A stretch of DNA of 64,000 nucleotides from Serratia symbiotica (GTDB lineage Bacteria; Pseudomonadota; Gammaproteobacteria; Enterobacterales; Enterobacteriaceae). Of this stretch, positions 56,120-64,000 are shown piece by piece. Below the pieces are notes generated by a model, which was given only the letters and a program-made list of their open reading frames with translations, had not been told where the DNA came from and did no database searches. The stretch is from contig JAMDYG010000001.1 in assembly GCA_024160085.1 (NCBI GenBank), positions 434,001-498,000 of the forward strand, given 5' to 3'. Numbering within the stretch: the stretch's first letter is position 1; the number at the start of each line of letters is the position of its first letter. Position numbers and translations under genes: made by a program.

Positions 56120-57120
56120 CATGGTGGTGATCCCGGTATTGGCACTGATCCCGATCCTGGTCGTGGCTGATGGCACCAGTGATGATTGGGCGAAGACAGC
56201 GCTCATAGTGGCAGCGTTCGGCAGCATACTGCTCGGTGGGCGTTTGCTATTGCGACTACTGTTCCGTTATATCGCCGCTTCTGGCATGCGCGAGATTTTC
56301 ACCGCCACTGCACTGTTGGTGGTGTTGGGCGCGGCGCTCTTTATAAATGCACTTGGCCTGTCGATGGCGCTTGGCGCCTTCATCGCTGGTGTATTGCTGG
56401 CGGAGAGCGAATACCGCCATGAGTTGGATATCTCTATTGAGCCGTTTTAAAGGACTGCTGTTGGGGCTGTTTTTTATCTCAGTGGGCATGGGGTTGAATA
56501 TAGGTATATTCTACATCCATCTGGCCGAAGTATTGATCAGTGCACTACTGCTGGTCACCATCAAGTCAGTAGTGCTCTATTCGCTGGCGCGCATTTTTGG
56601 CTTGCGCCTCTTGTTACGCCTGCAATTTGCTGGTGTGCTTAGCCAAGGAGGAAAGTTTGCCTTTGTGCTGTTCTCGGCGGCGGGAACGCAGCAAGTATTG
56701 CAGCCTGACTCACTTTCACTGCTGTTAGTGGTGGTTACGCTGTCAATGATGACTACGCCGCTGCTAATGCAGATTATCGACCACATTTTGGCACGCCGCT
56801 ATAACGCTAAAGATGAAGACGCGGAGACGCCGCACTTTGAGGATGACGAACCATAGGTGATCATCGTCGGTTTTGGGCGTTTTGGGCGTTTTGGGCGTTT
56901 TGGGCGTTTTGGGCGTTTTGGGCATTTTAGTCAGATGATCAGCCGTCTGTTGATGGCCAACAAAATGCGTATTACCGTGCTGGAGCGCGATGTTAGCGCT
57001 GTTAGTGTGTGCTACGGAGCTATGGTTATAAGGTGTATTACGGCGATAATTGTTGCGTGTGGCGGGAGCTGAGAAGGACCAGTCGATTGTGATCACTTGC
57101 AACGAGCTAGAAGATACTTT
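56120..57120 (+). pseudogene. kefB: KefB glutathione-gated potassium efflux protein, both ends lost
   Basis: K+/H+ antiporter protecting against electrophiles. Sequence starts inside the membrane domain ([10 protein letters not shown]) directly after the divergent yheS start, so about 150 N-terminal codons and kefG are gone. [20 protein letters not shown] is followed by a frameshift near 56445; [18 protein letters not shown] follows, then a TAG at 56854-56856 just before the nucleotide-binding domain [10 protein letters not shown]. That motif is expanded by a nine-base repeat. Homology ends near 57120, where a family B repeat begins. Confidence 0.9.
56871..56924 (+). repeat. Six-copy 9-base tandem repeat in kefB
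   Basis: Five perfect TTTTGGGCG units plus a sixth ending in A lie in the reading frame, encoding repeated Phe-Gly-Arg. In intact KefB this place holds a single GFGRFG dinucleotide-binding motif of the RCK domain, so the array is a local expansion. Confidence 0.95.
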
Positions 57121-57187
57121 GGCGGTTGTTGTGCGCTTTCCCTGTGCAAACTAGCTGCACCAACGAACGCCTATTGGGATAGGCTAT
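57121..57187 (-). repeat. Dispersed repeat family B, inverted copy at the kefB breakpoint
   Basis: Read on the minus strand: CCTATCCCAATAGGCG, then TGCAGCTAGTTTGCACAGGG and a CGCACAACAACCGCC end, matching the left half of the copy at 3936-4083. It begins where kefB homology stops. Confidence 0.7.
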
Positions 57188-57497
57188 AAATCCTAACTCC
57201 GGGACTATGTTAACAGTTGTCGCCGGGTTTGCCCTGCACTATTTTATCTGGGCAGGGTGCTAATGTGCTGAAGAGTTATTACCAACTTTTGCTAATGTTG
57301 TCGGGTAAGGTGAAAGAAAAATCTAATTTATCATATAGATGGCACTTAAAGGAAACTTGTTTATAAAATCGAAATCTCATTTTGACTTGATGGGTGACTT
57401 GTACCACTGTTTTGTTTTCTTTCAGGCCACTATATAGTAACTCAATTATCTTACTTAATAATTGTTTGAGGCATAGCTTCAGACACGGGAGAAATAG
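57188..57497. other. kefB-fkpA intergenic region with no gene seen
   Basis: slyX, which lies next to fkpA in E. coli, was not found. The left part is unrecognised; the right part is AT-rich and carries the fkpA promoter candidate. Confidence 0.5.
57351..57379 (+). promoter_or_regulatory. Candidate sigma-E promoter of fkpA
   Basis: GGAAACTT followed after 16 bases by TCTCA, with the spacer TTTATAAAATC also resembling the known E. coli fkpA promoter, which is sigma-E dependent (consensus GGAACTT and TCTGA). It lies about 120 bases upstream of the start codon. Confidence 0.55.
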
Positions 57498-58325
57498 ATG
57501 AAATCTTTGTTTAAAGTTATACTTCTGGCAACCACCATGGCTTTGGCTCTGAATGCGGCCCAGGCTATGGCTGACGATGCCGCTAAACCGGCAGAGACTG
57601 CCAAGCCCGCTGACGATGCGGCAACGCTAAGCACTGGCAAGTTCGAGAACGATGATGATCAAGTAGCTTACGCACTGGGTGCTTCTCTGGGCCGTTACAT
57701 GGGTAATTCTCTCAAAGAGCAAGAAAAGCTGGGTATTAAACTAGATAAAGACCTGTTGATTGCTGGCGTTCAGGACGTTTTCGCTAACAAGAGTCAACTG
57801 AGTGATGTGGACATCGAGAAAACCCTACAAAGCTTTGAAGCGCGCGTAAAGGCTTCTGCTCAGGAGAAGATGGAGCAGGAGGTAAAAGAAAACGAAGCCA
57901 AAGGTGTTAAGTATCGTGATACCTTCGCAAAAGAAAAAGGTGTGAAGAAAACCGAAACTGGCCTGCTGTATCAGGTAGAGAAACCAGGCACCGGTGCAAT
58001 ACTGAAAGATAGCGATACCGTTGTCGTTAACTACAAAGGCACCTTGACTGATGGCACCGAGTTTGACAATTCTTATACCCGTGGCGAGCCATTGTCATTC
58101 CGTTTGGATGGTGTTATCCCGGGCTGGACTGAGGGTCTGAAACACATTAAGAAAGGCGGTAAGATCAAACTGGTTATTCCTCCGGCATTGGCCTACGGCA
58201 AAACTAGCATTACGGGCATCCCGGCAAATTCCACGCTAGTATTCGATGTTGAATTGCTGGACGTGAAAGCGGCACCGAAAGCAGAGACCAAAGCGGTGAA
58301 ACCGGCTGACGCCAAAACGAAATAA
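57498..58325 (+). CDS. fkpA: FkpA periplasmic FKBP-type peptidyl-prolyl isomerase
   Basis: Periplasmic chaperone and isomerase. The signal peptide MKSLFKVILLATTMALALNA ends at a QAMA site; an N-terminal dimerisation domain (VAYALGASLGRYMGNSL) follows, then the C-terminal FKBP domain (TVVVNYKGTLTDGTEFDNSY, VIPGWTEGLKHIKKGGKIKL, VIPPALAYG). 275 residues, normal. The mature N- and C-termini carry Ala/Lys/Pro-rich stretches. A sigma-E-type promoter precedes it and a hairpin terminator follows. Intact. Confidence 0.96.
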   Translation: MKSLFKVILLATTMALALNAAQAMADDAAKPAETAKPADDAATLSTGKFENDDDQVAYALGASLGRYMGNSLKEQEKLGIKLDKDLLIAGVQDVFANKSQLSDVDIEKTLQSFEARVKASAQEKMEQEVKENEAKGVKYRDTFAKEKGVKKTETGLLYQVEKPGTGAILKDSDTVVVNYKGTLTDGTEFDNSYTRGEPLSFRLDGVIPGWTEGLKHIKKGGKIKLVIPPALAYGKTSITGIPANSTLVFDVELLDVKAAPKAETKAVKPADAKTK

Positions 58326-58343
58326 GATCGACGTCCTATTGCT

Positions 58344-58372
58344 ACCGCCGCGAATGTTTTCGCGGCGGTTTC
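58344..58372 (+). terminator. Rho-independent terminator of fkpA
   Basis: Nine-base perfect stem (ACCGCCGCG with CGCGGCGGT), eight-base loop, short T run, starting 19 bases after the fkpA stop. Confidence 0.8.
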
Positions 58373-58605
58373 CACTACTCCTCCATTGATTCGCTTGACG
58401 TCTATCGGGTATCAGGCTTAACGTCAATACTGCGTATACACTGGTAAATTTGTCAGACTCATTATCTGAACTTATAAGTTATATGCCTACCCTTAGGGTG
58501 TGTGTGTACCCAAAACTGTTCCCAGTCATCATGCCTCGCAGACGTTTGTCGCGCTGTTTTTATGCTGATACTGGTGCATAAGATCCTGCACGAGCGGTTT
58601 TAGCT

Positions 58606-59370
58606 GTGTTCCTGGCACAGGCGATCTATTTTAGAGTAGTATTTTTAATATCTGAATCACTTTCATCCAGCGAAGCCGGCGAACTTGATTTGTTTAATGA
58701 GTGGCCGTTTAGCCAGGCGGATCACGAAATCCTGAAATCGTATGAAGCGGTGGTCGATGGTTTGGCGATGTTGATCGGCGGCCACTGTGAGATTGTGCTG
58801 CATGCGTTGGAAGATCTGAACCGTTTGGCTGTGCGTATTGCCAACGGCGAACATACCGGGCGTAAAGTCGGTTCGCCGATCACTGATCTGGCGCTGCGTA
58901 TGCTGCATGATATGGCCGGCGACAGCAAAAGTATGTCGAAGGCTTACTTTACCCGCGCTAAAAGTAGTGCGTTGATGAAATCAGTGACCATCGCTATACG
59001 CAACCGCGAACAGCGAGTGATCGGCTTGCTGTACATTAATATGAACCTTGATGTGCCGTTCTCACAGATCATGCAAACCTTTATGCCGCTGGAGACGCAA
59101 GAGGTGCCTTCTTCGGTTAACTTCGTCTCTACTGTTGATGATCTGGTAGCGCAAACGCTGTCTTTCACCCTTGAAGAAGTGAATACTGATCGTAACGTCG
59201 CCAATAACGCCAAAAATCGGCAGGTGGTGCTCAATCTCTATGAGAAAGGTATTTCTGATATCAGAGATACCATCAACCAGGCGGCTGATCGCCTTAACAT
59301 CTCTAAACACACTGTTTATCTGTATATCCGCCAGTTCAAAAATGGCGATCTGTTAGGAAGCGATCATTGA
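58606..59370 (+). CDS. yheO: YheO, PAS-like/HTH DNA-binding regulator
   Basis: YheO_PAS plus DauR-like HTH family. Core motifs: [60 protein letters not shown] and the C-terminal [21 protein letters not shown]. The frame opens at GTG 58606; relatives begin at a Met corresponding to codon ATA at 58648 (before [11 protein letters not shown]), so either the start has moved upstream to GTG or the original start decayed to ATA. The body is intact. The TGA overlaps the TTG start of tusD; coupling with tusDCB as in E. coli. Confidence 0.85.
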   Translation: MFLAQAIYFRVVFLISESLSSSEAGELDLFNEWPFSQADHEILKSYEAVVDGLAMLIGGHCEIVLHALEDLNRLAVRIANGEHTGRKVGSPITDLALRMLHDMAGDSKSMSKAYFTRAKSSALMKSVTIAIRNREQRVIGLLYINMNLDVPFSQIMQTFMPLETQEVPSSVNFVSTVDDLVAQTLSFTLEEVNTDRNVANNAKNRQVVLNLYEKGISDIRDTINQAADRLNISKHTVYLYIRQFKNGDLLGSDH

Positions 59371-59759
59371 TAATTAATTACTGTTTGCTGGTCACCGGCC
59401 CAGCCTATGGCACCCAGCAGGCCAGCAGTGCCTATCAGTTCTCCTCGGCGCTGTTAGCTAAAGGGCATCAGCTCTCCAGCGTATTTTTTTACCGTGAGGG
59501 GGTGCTTAATGCCAACCAACTGGCCACGCCCGCCAGCGATGAGTTCGATTTGGTGCGGGCATGGGGGAAATTGGCGCAGCAGCATGGTGTTACGCTCAAT
59601 GTCTGCATTGCGGCGGCGTTGCGCCGCGGCGTGACCAATGAACAAGAAGCGCAGCAGCAAGGTCTGCCGACCGCCAATTTGCAGCCGGGTTTCACCCTCA
59701 GCGGGTTGGGTGCATTGGCGGAAGCGTTGCTCAGCTGCGATCGCATGGTGCAGTTTTAA
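59367..59759 (+). CDS. tusD: TusD, sulfur-relay subunit for tRNA 2-thiouridine
   Basis: TusD accepts persulfide sulfur from TusA in 2-thiolation of tRNA wobble uridine. 130 residues; [35 protein letters not shown] and the active Cys in [12 protein letters not shown] are conserved, and the end CDRMVQF is normal. The start is TTG overlapping the yheO TGA (TTGA), an unusual start; no ATG is near. Intact. Confidence 0.93.
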   Translation: MIINYCLLVTGPAYGTQQASSAYQFSSALLAKGHQLSSVFFYREGVLNANQLATPASDEFDLVRAWGKLAQQHGVTLNVCIAAALRRGVTNEQEAQQQGLPTANLQPGFTLSGLGALAEALLSCDRMVQF

Positions 59760-59767
59760 AGGATCAC

Positions 59768-60127
59768 ATGAAACGAGTTGCTTTTGTTTTTACCCACGTA
59801 CCACATGGCAACGCTGGCGGTAGGGAAGGGCTGGATGCGTTGCTCGCTACTTCGGCATTGAGCGAAGATTTAGGGGTGTTTTTTATCGGAGATGGTGTAT
59901 TGCAATTATTGCCGGGACAGCAGCCGGAAAAAATTCTAGCGCGTAATTACATCGCCACTTTTGGCGTATTACCGCTGTATGATGTTCAGCAGTGTTATTT
60001 GTGTCTGGCCTCGTTACAGGAACGTGGATTAAGCCAGGTGACAGACTGGGTGCTGGACGCCGAAGTGCTGGCACCGGACAAATTGCGCCGCAGATTGGCG
60101 GATTATGATGCAGTGATGACTTTTTAG
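59768..60127 (+). CDS. tusC: TusC, sulfur-relay subunit
   Basis: 119 residues, normal length for TusC of the TusBCD complex. Conserved: [40 protein letters not shown] and a Cys-containing strand [14 protein letters not shown]. Nine bases after tusD, RBS AGGATC. Intact. Confidence 0.94.
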   Translation: MKRVAFVFTHVPHGNAGGREGLDALLATSALSEDLGVFFIGDGVLQLLPGQQPEKILARNYIATFGVLPLYDVQQCYLCLASLQERGLSQVTDWVLDAEVLAPDKLRRRLADYDAVMTF

Positions 60128-60140
60128 TTAGGAACGTTTA

Positions 60141-60428
60141 ATGCTGTATACCCTGAGCCATTCTCCCACCCAATGTGACTTATCTGCATTATTGCGCCTG
60201 ATGGTGGAAGGTGACGCCCTGCTGCTGATGCAGGACGGGGTATTGGCTGGCCTAGCTGGCAGCTCATACGTTGAATTACTGTTCAGTGTCCCAATATCCT
60301 CGTATGCGCTGCAAGACGATCTAGAGGCCAGAGGATTATTAGGTTGTTTTTCGCACAAAATCACCATTATTGGATATAATCACTTCGTTGAACTCACTAA
60401 AAAGCATCGCAGGCAAATGGCGTGGTGA
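60141..60428 (+). CDS. tusB: TusB, sulfur-relay subunit
   Basis: 95 residues, third subunit of TusBCD. Start MLYTLSHSPTQCDLSALLRL is typical; DALLLMQDGVLAGL and the C-terminal hydrophobic strand with ELTKKHRRQMAW follow. Thirteen bases after tusC, before the str operon promoter. Intact. Confidence 0.92.
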   Translation: MLYTLSHSPTQCDLSALLRLMVEGDALLLMQDGVLAGLAGSSYVELLFSVPISSYALQDDLEARGLLGCFSHKITIIGYNHFVELTKKHRRQMAW

Positions 60429-60450
60429 TAGCGGTGATACTGTATATTTC

Positions 60451-60479
60451 TTGACACCTCTTCGGGTCAGCAATAAAAT
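60451..60479 (+). promoter_or_regulatory. str operon promoter
   Basis: TTGACA, 17 bases, TAAAAT; the following spacing and the sequence resemble the known E. coli rpsL promoter. It lies about 95 bases before rpsL. Confidence 0.8.
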
Positions 60480-60571
60480 TCCGCATTCTCGTACTTTGCT
60501 AATAGTGCATACGAGGGGACTTATCACATGGTTACGAAGCAAGTACGAAGCAAAAACCAGGAGCTTTTTAA

Positions 60572-60946
<375 letters not shown>

Positions 60947-61027
60947 TGGTTATCCGTTAAGTAAGGCCAAACATTTTCACTTTAATGTCAAAGTAAACTC
61001 ATAGAGTTTTGGACAATCCTGAATTAA

Positions 61028-61513
<486 letters not shown>

Positions 61514-61609
61514 TTGCCACGTAGTAGTTATGCTAACCAGGCGGGCACTTAAAAAAGCCAACCTGCTTGGCTTAACTGAACTTAAACGCCTAAGGCAATG
61601 AGGAATCAA

Positions 61610-63718
61610 ATGGCACGTACAACACCTATTGAGAGCTACCGTAATATTGGCATCAGTGCTCACATTGACGCCGGTAAAACTACCACTACCGAACGTATTC
61701 TGTTCTACACCGGTGTAAACCATAAAATCGGTGAAGTTCATGACGGTGCTGCCACCATGGACTGGATGGAACAGGAGCAGGAGCGTGGTATTACCATCAC
61801 TTCTGCAGCCACCACTGCTTTTTGGTCTGGTATGGCCAAGCAGCTCGAACCGCATCGCGTAAACATTATCGACACTCCAGGGCACGTTGACTTCACCATT
61901 GAAGTAGAACGTTCCATGCGTGTTCTTGATGGTGCGGTAATGGTTTATTGCGCTGTGGGTGGTGTTCAGCCGCAGTCTGAAACTGTATGGCGTCAGGCTA
62001 ATAAATATAAAGTTCCACGCATCGCATTCGTTAACAAAATGGATCGCATGGGTGCTAACTTCTTAAAAGTTGTTGAACAGATCAAATCTCGTCTGGCAGC
62101 CAATCCAGTGCCATTGCAGCTTGCTATCGGCGCAGAAGAGAAATTCACTGGTGTTGTCGACCTGGTGAAAATGAAAGCTATCAACTGGAACGATGCTGAT
62201 CATGGCGTGACCTTCGGATACGAAGATATTCCGGCAGATATGCAAGCCCTGGCTGAAGAATTGCATCAGAATCTGGTTGAGTCTGCAGCTGAAGCTTCAG
62301 AAGAGCTGATGGATAAATACTTGGGCGGTGAAGAACTGACCGAGGAAGAAATCAAGAAAGCGCTACGCCAGCGTGTGCTCAACAACGAAATCATTTTGGT
62401 TACCTGTGGGTCTGCCTTTAAAAACAAAGGCGTGCAGGCAATGCTGGATGCGGTTATTGAATACCTGCCGGCACCGACGGATGTTGCTGCCATCAACGGT
62501 ATTCTTGACGACGGAAAAGACACACCAGCTGTTCGTCACTCTGACGACAAAGAGCCGTTTTCTGCTCTGGCATTCAAAATTGCGACCGATCCATTCGTGG
62601 GTAACCTGACATTTTTCCGCGTGTACTCTGGTGTGGTTAACTCTGGTGATACCGTACTGAACTCGGTGAAAAGTACTCGTGAGCGTCTGGGCCGTATCGT
62701 TCAGATGCATGCTAACAAGCGTGAAGAGATAAAAGAGGTACGTGCAGGAGATATCGCTGCGGCTATCGGTATGAAAGACGTCACTACCGGTGATACTCTG
62801 TGTGATCCAAACAATGTAATCATTCTGGAGCGCATGGAATTCCCTGAGCCGGTCATCTCCGTAGCAGTGGAACCGAAAACCAAAGCTGACCAAGAGAAAA
62901 TGGGTTTGGCATTGGGTCGCTTGGCGAAAGAAGACCCATCATTCCGCGTATGGACTGATGAAGAATCTGGCCAGACCATTATCGCAGGTATGGGTGAACT
63001 TCATCTGGATATCCTGGTTGATCGCCTGCGTCGTGAATTTAACGTTGAAGCGAACGTAGGTAAGCCGCAAGTTGCTTATCGTGAAACGATTCGTGAAACA
63101 ATTAAAGATGTTGAAGGTAAACACGCCAAGCAGTCTGGTGGTCGCGGTCAGTATGGTCACGTTGTGATCGACATGATGCCACTAGAGCCAGGAGGCGTGG
63201 GCTACGAATTTGTCAATGACATCGTGGGTGGTACGATTCCTAAGGAATTCATCCCGGCCGTTGATAAAGGCATGCAGGAACAACTGAAGTCTGGTCCTCT
63301 GGCTGGTTATCCGGTTGTTAATATTAAGATCCGTCTGCACTACGGTTCTTACCACGATGTCGACTCCTCTGAACTGGCGTTTAAATTGGCCGCTTCTATC
63401 GCGTTTAAAGACGCGTTCAAGAAAGCCAAACCAGTTCTGCTTGAGCCTGTAATGAAGGTTGAGATCGAAACCCCTGAAGATTATATGGGTGACGTAATTG
63501 GTGACCTGAACCGTCGGCGCGGTATGATCGAAGGCATGGATGATACTGCCACCGGTAAAATCGTTCATGCTCAGGTTCCGCTGTCTGAAATGTTTGGTTA
63601 TGCTACTGACCTGCGTTCTCAGACCCAGGGCCGTGCTTCATACTCCATGGAGTTCCTGAAGTATGCCGAAGCGCCGAACAATGTCGCTATGGCCGTTATC
63701 GAATCCCGTAGTAAATAA
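61610..63718 (+). CDS. fusA: Elongation factor G
   Basis: Translocase GTPase, 702 residues. G1 AHIDAGKTT, switch I region ERGITIT, G3 DTPGHVDF, G4 NKMD; domains II to V follow to the end. I chose ATG 61610 with a GAGGA site and the family start MARTTPIE; an ATG four codons upstream is possible. Intact. Confidence 0.98.
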   Translation: MARTTPIESYRNIGISAHIDAGKTTTTERILFYTGVNHKIGEVHDGAATMDWMEQEQERGITITSAATTAFWSGMAKQLEPHRVNIIDTPGHVDFTIEVERSMRVLDGAVMVYCAVGGVQPQSETVWRQANKYKVPRIAFVNKMDRMGANFLKVVEQIKSRLAANPVPLQLAIGAEEKFTGVVDLVKMKAINWNDADHGVTFGYEDIPADMQALAEELHQNLVESAAEASEELMDKYLGGEELTEEEIKKALRQRVLNNEIILVTCGSAFKNKGVQAMLDAVIEYLPAPTDVAAINGILDDGKDTPAVRHSDDKEPFSALAFKIATDPFVGNLTFFRVYSGVVNSGDTVLNSVKSTRERLGRIVQMHANKREEIKEVRAGDIAAAIGMKDVTTGDTLCDPNNVIILERMEFPEPVISVAVEPKTKADQEKMGLALGRLAKEDPSFRVWTDEESGQTIIAGMGELHLDILVDRLRREFNVEANVGKPQVAYRETIRETIKDVEGKHAKQSGGRGQYGHVVIDMMPLEPGGVGYEFVNDIVGGTIPKEFIPAVDKGMQEQLKSGPLAGYPVVNIKIRLHYGSYHDVDSSELAFKLAASIAFKDAFKKAKPVLLEPVMKVEIETPEDYMGDVIGDLNRRRGMIEGMDDTATGKIVHAQVPLSEMFGYATDLRSQTQGRASYSMEFLKYAEAPNNVAMAVIESRSK

Positions 63719-63732
63719 GCTTTCGGGTTTAA

Positions 63733-64000
<268 letters not shown>

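Noticed and set aside
56871-56924. Possible CRISPR-like or phase-variation array
   Set aside because: Units are nine bases with no spacers, inside kefB coding sequence; the gene is dead on both sides, so a switch function is unlikely.

Overview
This window is an enterobacterial chromosome segment whose gene order follows the E. coli/Yersinia/Serratia backbone from bioH to tuf: bioH, feoCBA, tex, greB, ompR-envZ, pckA, hslOR, nudE, mrcA, the hof cluster, aroKB-damX-dam-rpe-gph-trpS, tsgA, ppiA, pabA, argD, crp, prkB, yheU, yheS, kefB, fkpA, yheO-tusDCB, then the str operon (rpsL-rpsG-fusA-tuf). More than half of the recognisable genes are broken by premature stops, small indels or internal deletions, yet remain easy to identify. 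Recent, ongoing pseudogenisation on a Serratia-like backbone suggests a young host-restricted symbiont; an aphid-associated Serratia symbiotica-type genome is my best inference. No rRNA, tRNA, CRISPR array or intact insertion sequence was seen.

Layout. 1-6800: relic bioH; intact feoCBA ferrous-iron operon behind a Fur-box-like site; dead tex and greB. 7000-10700: intact cbpA-cbpM and ompR-envZ. 10750-11440: a FitAB/VapBC-type module with an intact-looking toxin and a frameshifted antitoxin. 11500-21750: dead pckA and hslO, intact hslR, dead nudE and mrcA, dead hofMNOPQ; yrfG and igaA are missing. 22000-28070: aroK, aroB, dam, rpe and trpS intact; damX (one amber codon) and gph broken. 28250-41920: remains of a yersiniabactin siderophore locus (fyuA, ybtE, ybtU, fused irp1/irp2, ybtA-like regulator, fused ybtP/ybtQ, ybtX), all dead, with Fur-type sites still legible. 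41920-49300: dead tsgA, ppiA, yjgR, pabA, argD, crp and prkB; then small intact yheU. 49800-57190: dead LysE-type exporter, tauABCD, yheS and kefB. 57350 to the end: fkpA, yheO, tusDCB, rpsL, rpsG, fusA and the start of tuf, all intact.

How it works together. What survives is translation and tRNA modification (str operon, tusBCD, trpS, hslR), the aromatic pathway (aroK, aroB), Dam methylation, envelope folding (fkpA), osmosensing (ompR-envZ) and ferrous iron uptake (feoABC). What is lost is secreted-siderophore iron scavenging, taurine use, gluconeogenesis (pckA), arginine and p-aminobenzoate synthesis steps (argD, pabA), catabolite regulation (crp), the class A penicillin-binding protein PBP1a and redox or electrophile defence (hslO, kefB). 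I found no undescribed molecular system. The most notable points are the decayed yersiniabactin island with deletion fusions, the toxin without a full antitoxin, the broken crp, a 9-bp repeat expansion inside the KefB nucleotide-binding motif, and two dispersed repeat families, one of which sits on a deletion breakpoint.
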